Origin: an uncultured Oscillospiraceae bacterium | GTDB taxonomy: Bacteria > Bacillota > Clostridia > Oscillospirales > Oscillospiraceae | Assembly: GCA_900763995.1 (NCBI GenBank) | Contig: CAAFMK010000169.1 | Span: forward strand, 1 to 17,666 | DNA length: 17,666 nucleotides | Direction: 5' to 3' | Part shown: positions 15,331-17,666 of the stretch, in pieces | Numbering within the stretch: the first letter of the stretch is position 1 | Layout of the letters: each line of letters begins with the position of its first letter | Position numbers and translations under genes: made by a program | Notes under the pieces: generated by a model | Told to the model about the DNA's origin: nothing | What the model saw: only the letters and a program-made list of their open reading frames with translations | Databases searched by the model: none

Positions 15331-15364
15331 GAAAGTACCTCATTATCCATTGCAAATTGGCCCC

Positions 15365-15393
15365 ATTCTACCATAGTTTCAAGGGAATGGCAA
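15365..15393 (-). promoter_or_regulatory. Promoter for mrnC-rqcH
   Basis: Read on the minus strand, TTGCCA (15393-15388), 17 bases and TAGAAT (15370-15365) match sigma-A boxes at five of six positions each. Transcription would start near 15358, giving a leader of about 28 bases before mrnC. Confidence 0.75.
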
Positions 15394-15402
15394 GGGAGGA
15401 GC

Positions 15403-15426
15403 GAGGTCAGGGGGCTGACCGACCTC
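15403..15426. repeat. Two overlapping, mutually exclusive inverted repeats upstream of mrnC and comEC
   Basis: GGTCAG (15405-15410) pairs with CTGACC (15415-15420) over GGGG. GAGGTC (15403-15408) can instead pair with GACCTC (15421-15426). The cluster lies ten bases beyond the mrnC -35 box and about 50 bases before comEC, so it could be a binding site for a regulator of either gene. No regulator is recognised. Confidence 0.4.
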
Positions 15427-15476
15427 TTGCAAAAATAGCGCTGGCATGGTACCCTAGCAAAGTCGAAACAGGGGAG

Positions 15477-17666
15477 GTGGGTTCTATTCGTATCCTTGCT
15501 ACATTTGGGTTTTCGTTCTCCTTTGCTATTTTTATGGATATATATTTGGGATTGGGGACAGCTGCGTTGTGGCTGAGTGGTGTCCTGATCTGTCTGCTCT
15601 GGCTTCCACTGGTCGTGTTCCGAAAAAATGCCCACTGGAAGAAACGAAGTATTTTGGTTTTATTGGGACTGACAGCTGGCTTTCTCTGGTCATGGCTGTA
15701 TACACAGATCTATTTCCAGCCTGCGGCAGAGCTGGATAACCGCACAGAGCAGCTTACCGCAACTGTGGCAGATTGGCCGCAGGAGGGGAGATATGGTGTC
15801 TATACTGTTTTGGCCCGTGTAGAAACAGATGGATTTGCACGACCGATGGCGGTGCTCCATGTGGATGGACAGGGGGCTGACCTAAAACCTGGAGACCAGT
15901 TGACTGCGGTGATTCACTGTACATTGGGGAATCGAACCACCAAGGGAGAGGAGATCACCTATTATACAGCAAAAGGCATTTTTCTACAGGGTCAGGCCTA
16001 TGGCCGGCTGGACATTACAAGGCCGGAAAAAATCCCTCTCTCTTACTGGCCCTCAGTTTTGGCAAAGGAACTGAAAGAGGGGATCCACCTGGCTTTTCCC
16101 CAGGAAGAAGCCGGGGTGATAGAGGGTATTGTGACTGGCAACCGAGAACACCTGACCGATCAGTTTACAAGCTCACTGCAGCGGGTGGGGCTATCCCATA
16201 CCGTTGCAGTGTCAGGGATGCACCTGGCCTTTCTGGCGGAGCTGCTGTCTGCGCTGCTGGGAAAGGGAAAGCGCCCTACAGCCGTTCTCACCATTCTCTG
16301 GGCTATTTTGTTTAGTGGACTGGCTGGGAATACACCGTCTGTCAACCGTGCGGCCATTATGATCATCCTGTTGCAGCTGGCTCCTCTATTTTCCAGGGAG
16401 CGGGACTCAGCAACCTCGCTGAGCTTTGCGCTGATGTTTTTGCTGCTGCTGAATCCATTTTCAGCAGCCCACATTGGATTACAGTTGTCCTTCACTTCTG
16501 TGGCAGGCATCCTGCTGTTTTCAGACCTGATTCAAAACTGGCTGGTGCTCCAGTGCCATTTGGATAGACCACCCAGTGGGATCATCCATAAAGTGTTGGG
16601 AAAGATCATGTATCTGGCCATTGCCTCTATCTCTGCCACCTTGGGCGCCTCCATTCTGACAACCCCGCTGGTGGCCTATTACTTTAAATCTTTTTCCGTT
16701 ATTTCACCGCTGGCCAATTTGATGATCCTATGGGCAGTGGGGCTCATTTTTATGGGAGGACTTCTGATAGGGGGACTGGCAGTTTTCTTTTCCGGCCTGG
16801 CCAATCTGCTGGCGATACCCATTACCTATTTGGTTCGCTATGTTCTGTGGGCCGTGGATCTGCTGTCAAAGCCGGCCCTTGCTGCGCTCTCCATGGAATC
16901 CCTTTTGTATCGTGGATGGCTGTTTTTTCTCTATGGCTTGATTGTATTTACCATACTTACAAAGGGAAAAAAGAGAGTGTGTATTCCGCTGTGTGCAGGT
17001 GTATTTACCCTGACATTGGCAGTACTGGTCACCGGGATACAGTTCCGCTTAGGCGGTATGACCGTCGCTATTCTGGATGTGGGACAGGGACAGAGTGTAC
17101 TGATCCGGGAGGGCGACCTGTGCGCTCTGGTAGACTGTGGCGGAGACAGCTTGGATAACCCAGGTGATATTGCCGCGGATTATATCCAAACCCAGGGGCA
17201 AAGCAGTCTGGATCTCCTTGTGGTATCCCACTACCATGATGACCATGCAAATGGAATTCCTCAGCTGCTCAATCGAATTGATGTGGGGGCCATCGCCCTT
17301 CCGGATGTGGAGCCCGAGGCACCGCTTAGAAAGGAAATCATATCGACTGCACATAAGAAGGGGACAGAGGTCATCTTGGTTACACAGGACACTGAGTTGA
17401 AGCTGGGAGAGAATCAGTTTTTTTATCTCTATGCCCCCATGAATCAAGGCCATAAGACCAACGAGCTGGGGTTGACTGTGCTGGCGAAGTCTGGCGAGTT
17501 TGAGACCCTCATGACAGGGGATATGGGTGCAGAGGGGGAGGGGATGCTGCTGCAAGTGGCCCAGCTGCCCCAGATAGATCTGCTGGTTGTGGGACATCAT
17601 GGATCTGATACCTCCACCTCACAGGAGCTGCTGGATAGGGTTCGCCCCAAACTGGCCGCCATCTCC
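15477..17666 (+). CDS. comEC: ComEC/Rec2 DNA uptake channel protein, 3' end outside window
   Basis: The frame is open from 15477 to the window edge (730 codons) and encodes ComEC, the membrane channel that moves one DNA strand into the cell during natural transformation. It has N-terminal membrane helices, a soluble DUF4131 region (about 85-185), the Competence domain with HTVAVSGMHL (241-250) and many helices to about 525, and a C-terminal metallo-beta-lactamase-like domain with LDVGQG (533-538), DCGGD (553-557), SHYHDDH (584-590), TGDM (680-683) and GHHGS (706-710). Only a short C-terminal piece should be missing. The start is uncertain: GTG at 15477 lies inside the GGGGAGGTG purine tract that would be its ribosome binding site; ATT at 15486 would have normal spacing; the first in-frame ATG is 15534 and would cut the first helix. 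No other competence gene is in the window. Confidence 0.9.
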   Translation, partial: MGSIRILATFGFSFSFAIFMDIYLGLGTAALWLSGVLICLLWLPLVVFRKNAHWKKRSILVLLGLTAGFLWSWLYTQIYFQPAAELDNRTEQLTATVADWPQEGRYGVYTVLARVETDGFARPMAVLHVDGQGADLKPGDQLTAVIHCTLGNRTTKGEEITYYTAKGIFLQGQAYGRLDITRPEKIPLSYWPSVLAKELKEGIHLAFPQEEAGVIEGIVTGNREHLTDQFTSSLQRVGLSHTVAVSGMHLAFLAELLSALLGKGKRPTAVLTILWAILFSGLAGNTPSVNRAAIMIILLQLAPLFSRERDSATSLSFALMFLLLLNPFSAAHIGLQLSFTSVAGILLFSDLIQNWLVLQCHLDRPPSGIIHKVLGKIMYLAIASISATLGASILTTPLVAYYFKSFSVISPLANLMILWAVGLIFMGGLLIGGLAVFFSGLANLLAIPITYLVRYVLWAVDLLSKPALAALSMESLLYRGWLFFLYGLIVFTILTKGKKRVCIPLCAGVFTLTLAVLVTGIQFRLGGMTVAILDVGQGQSVLIREGDLCALVDCGGDSLDNPGDIAADYIQTQGQSSLDLLVVSHYHDDHANGIPQLLNRIDVGAIALPDVEPEAPLRKEIISTAHKKGTEVILVTQDTELKLGENQFFYLYAPMNQGHKTNELGLTVLAKSGEFETLMTGDMGAEGEGMLLQVAQLPQIDLLVVGHHGSDTSTSQELLDRVRPKLAAIS

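Noticed and set aside
15327..15635. Minus-strand open frame of 102 codons upstream of mrnC
   Set aside because: It is antisense to the start of comEC, crosses the mrnC promoter and encodes no recognisable protein.

Overview
The window reads as chromosomal DNA of a strictly anaerobic, moderate-GC Firmicute of the class Clostridia, most likely an Oscillospiraceae-type gut bacterium. This rests on protein character only: an electron-bifurcating NfnAB transhydrogenase, a stand-alone biotin-dependent carboxyltransferase, an ECF transporter S component paired with a DUF4430 protein, RqcH, Mini-RNase III, and strong Shine-Dalgarno sequences. No rRNA, tRNA, insertion sequence, phage gene or CRISPR array was seen. 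Most of it is ordinary core chromosome.

Layout. Positions 1-992 (minus) hold a disrupted M19 membrane dipeptidase with an in-frame TAG and a frameshift, cut by the left edge. It lies just downstream of tex (1048-3198, minus), whose S1-domain product acts in transcription and RNA metabolism. Divergent from tex is a two-gene operon (3380-4297, plus): a membrane-anchored DUF4430 protein and an ECF S component. Its promoter has a perfect 10-bp inverted repeat directly against the -10 box. Next come a monocistronic biotin carboxyltransferase, oadA/pycB (4499-6472), with its own promoter and a strong terminator, then a sugar-nucleotide synthesis gene (rmlA/rfbA type) followed closely by an L-asparaginase. 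After a dyad-rich spacer comes a large exported 5'-nucleotidase with a C-terminal membrane anchor. The nfnA-nfnB pair (10829-13055) closes the plus-strand block at a hairpin shared with the convergent mrnC-rqcH operon (minus, 15330 to 13114). comEC (plus, from about 15477) diverges from mrnC and runs off the right edge.

How the genes fit together. NfnAB balances NADH, NADPH and ferredoxin; the carboxyltransferase works at the pyruvate/oxaloacetate node; asparaginase and the broken dipeptidase belong to amino-acid and peptide use; the surface 5'-nucleotidase would salvage nucleosides and phosphate. Tex, MrnC and RqcH concern RNA and ribosome maintenance. No new multi-gene defence or mobile system is evident. 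The points most worth a second look are the operator-like repeat at the DUF4430/ECF promoter, a complete internal ribosome binding site and start codon inside the carboxyltransferase gene, the decaying dipeptidase, and the unusual start of comEC.
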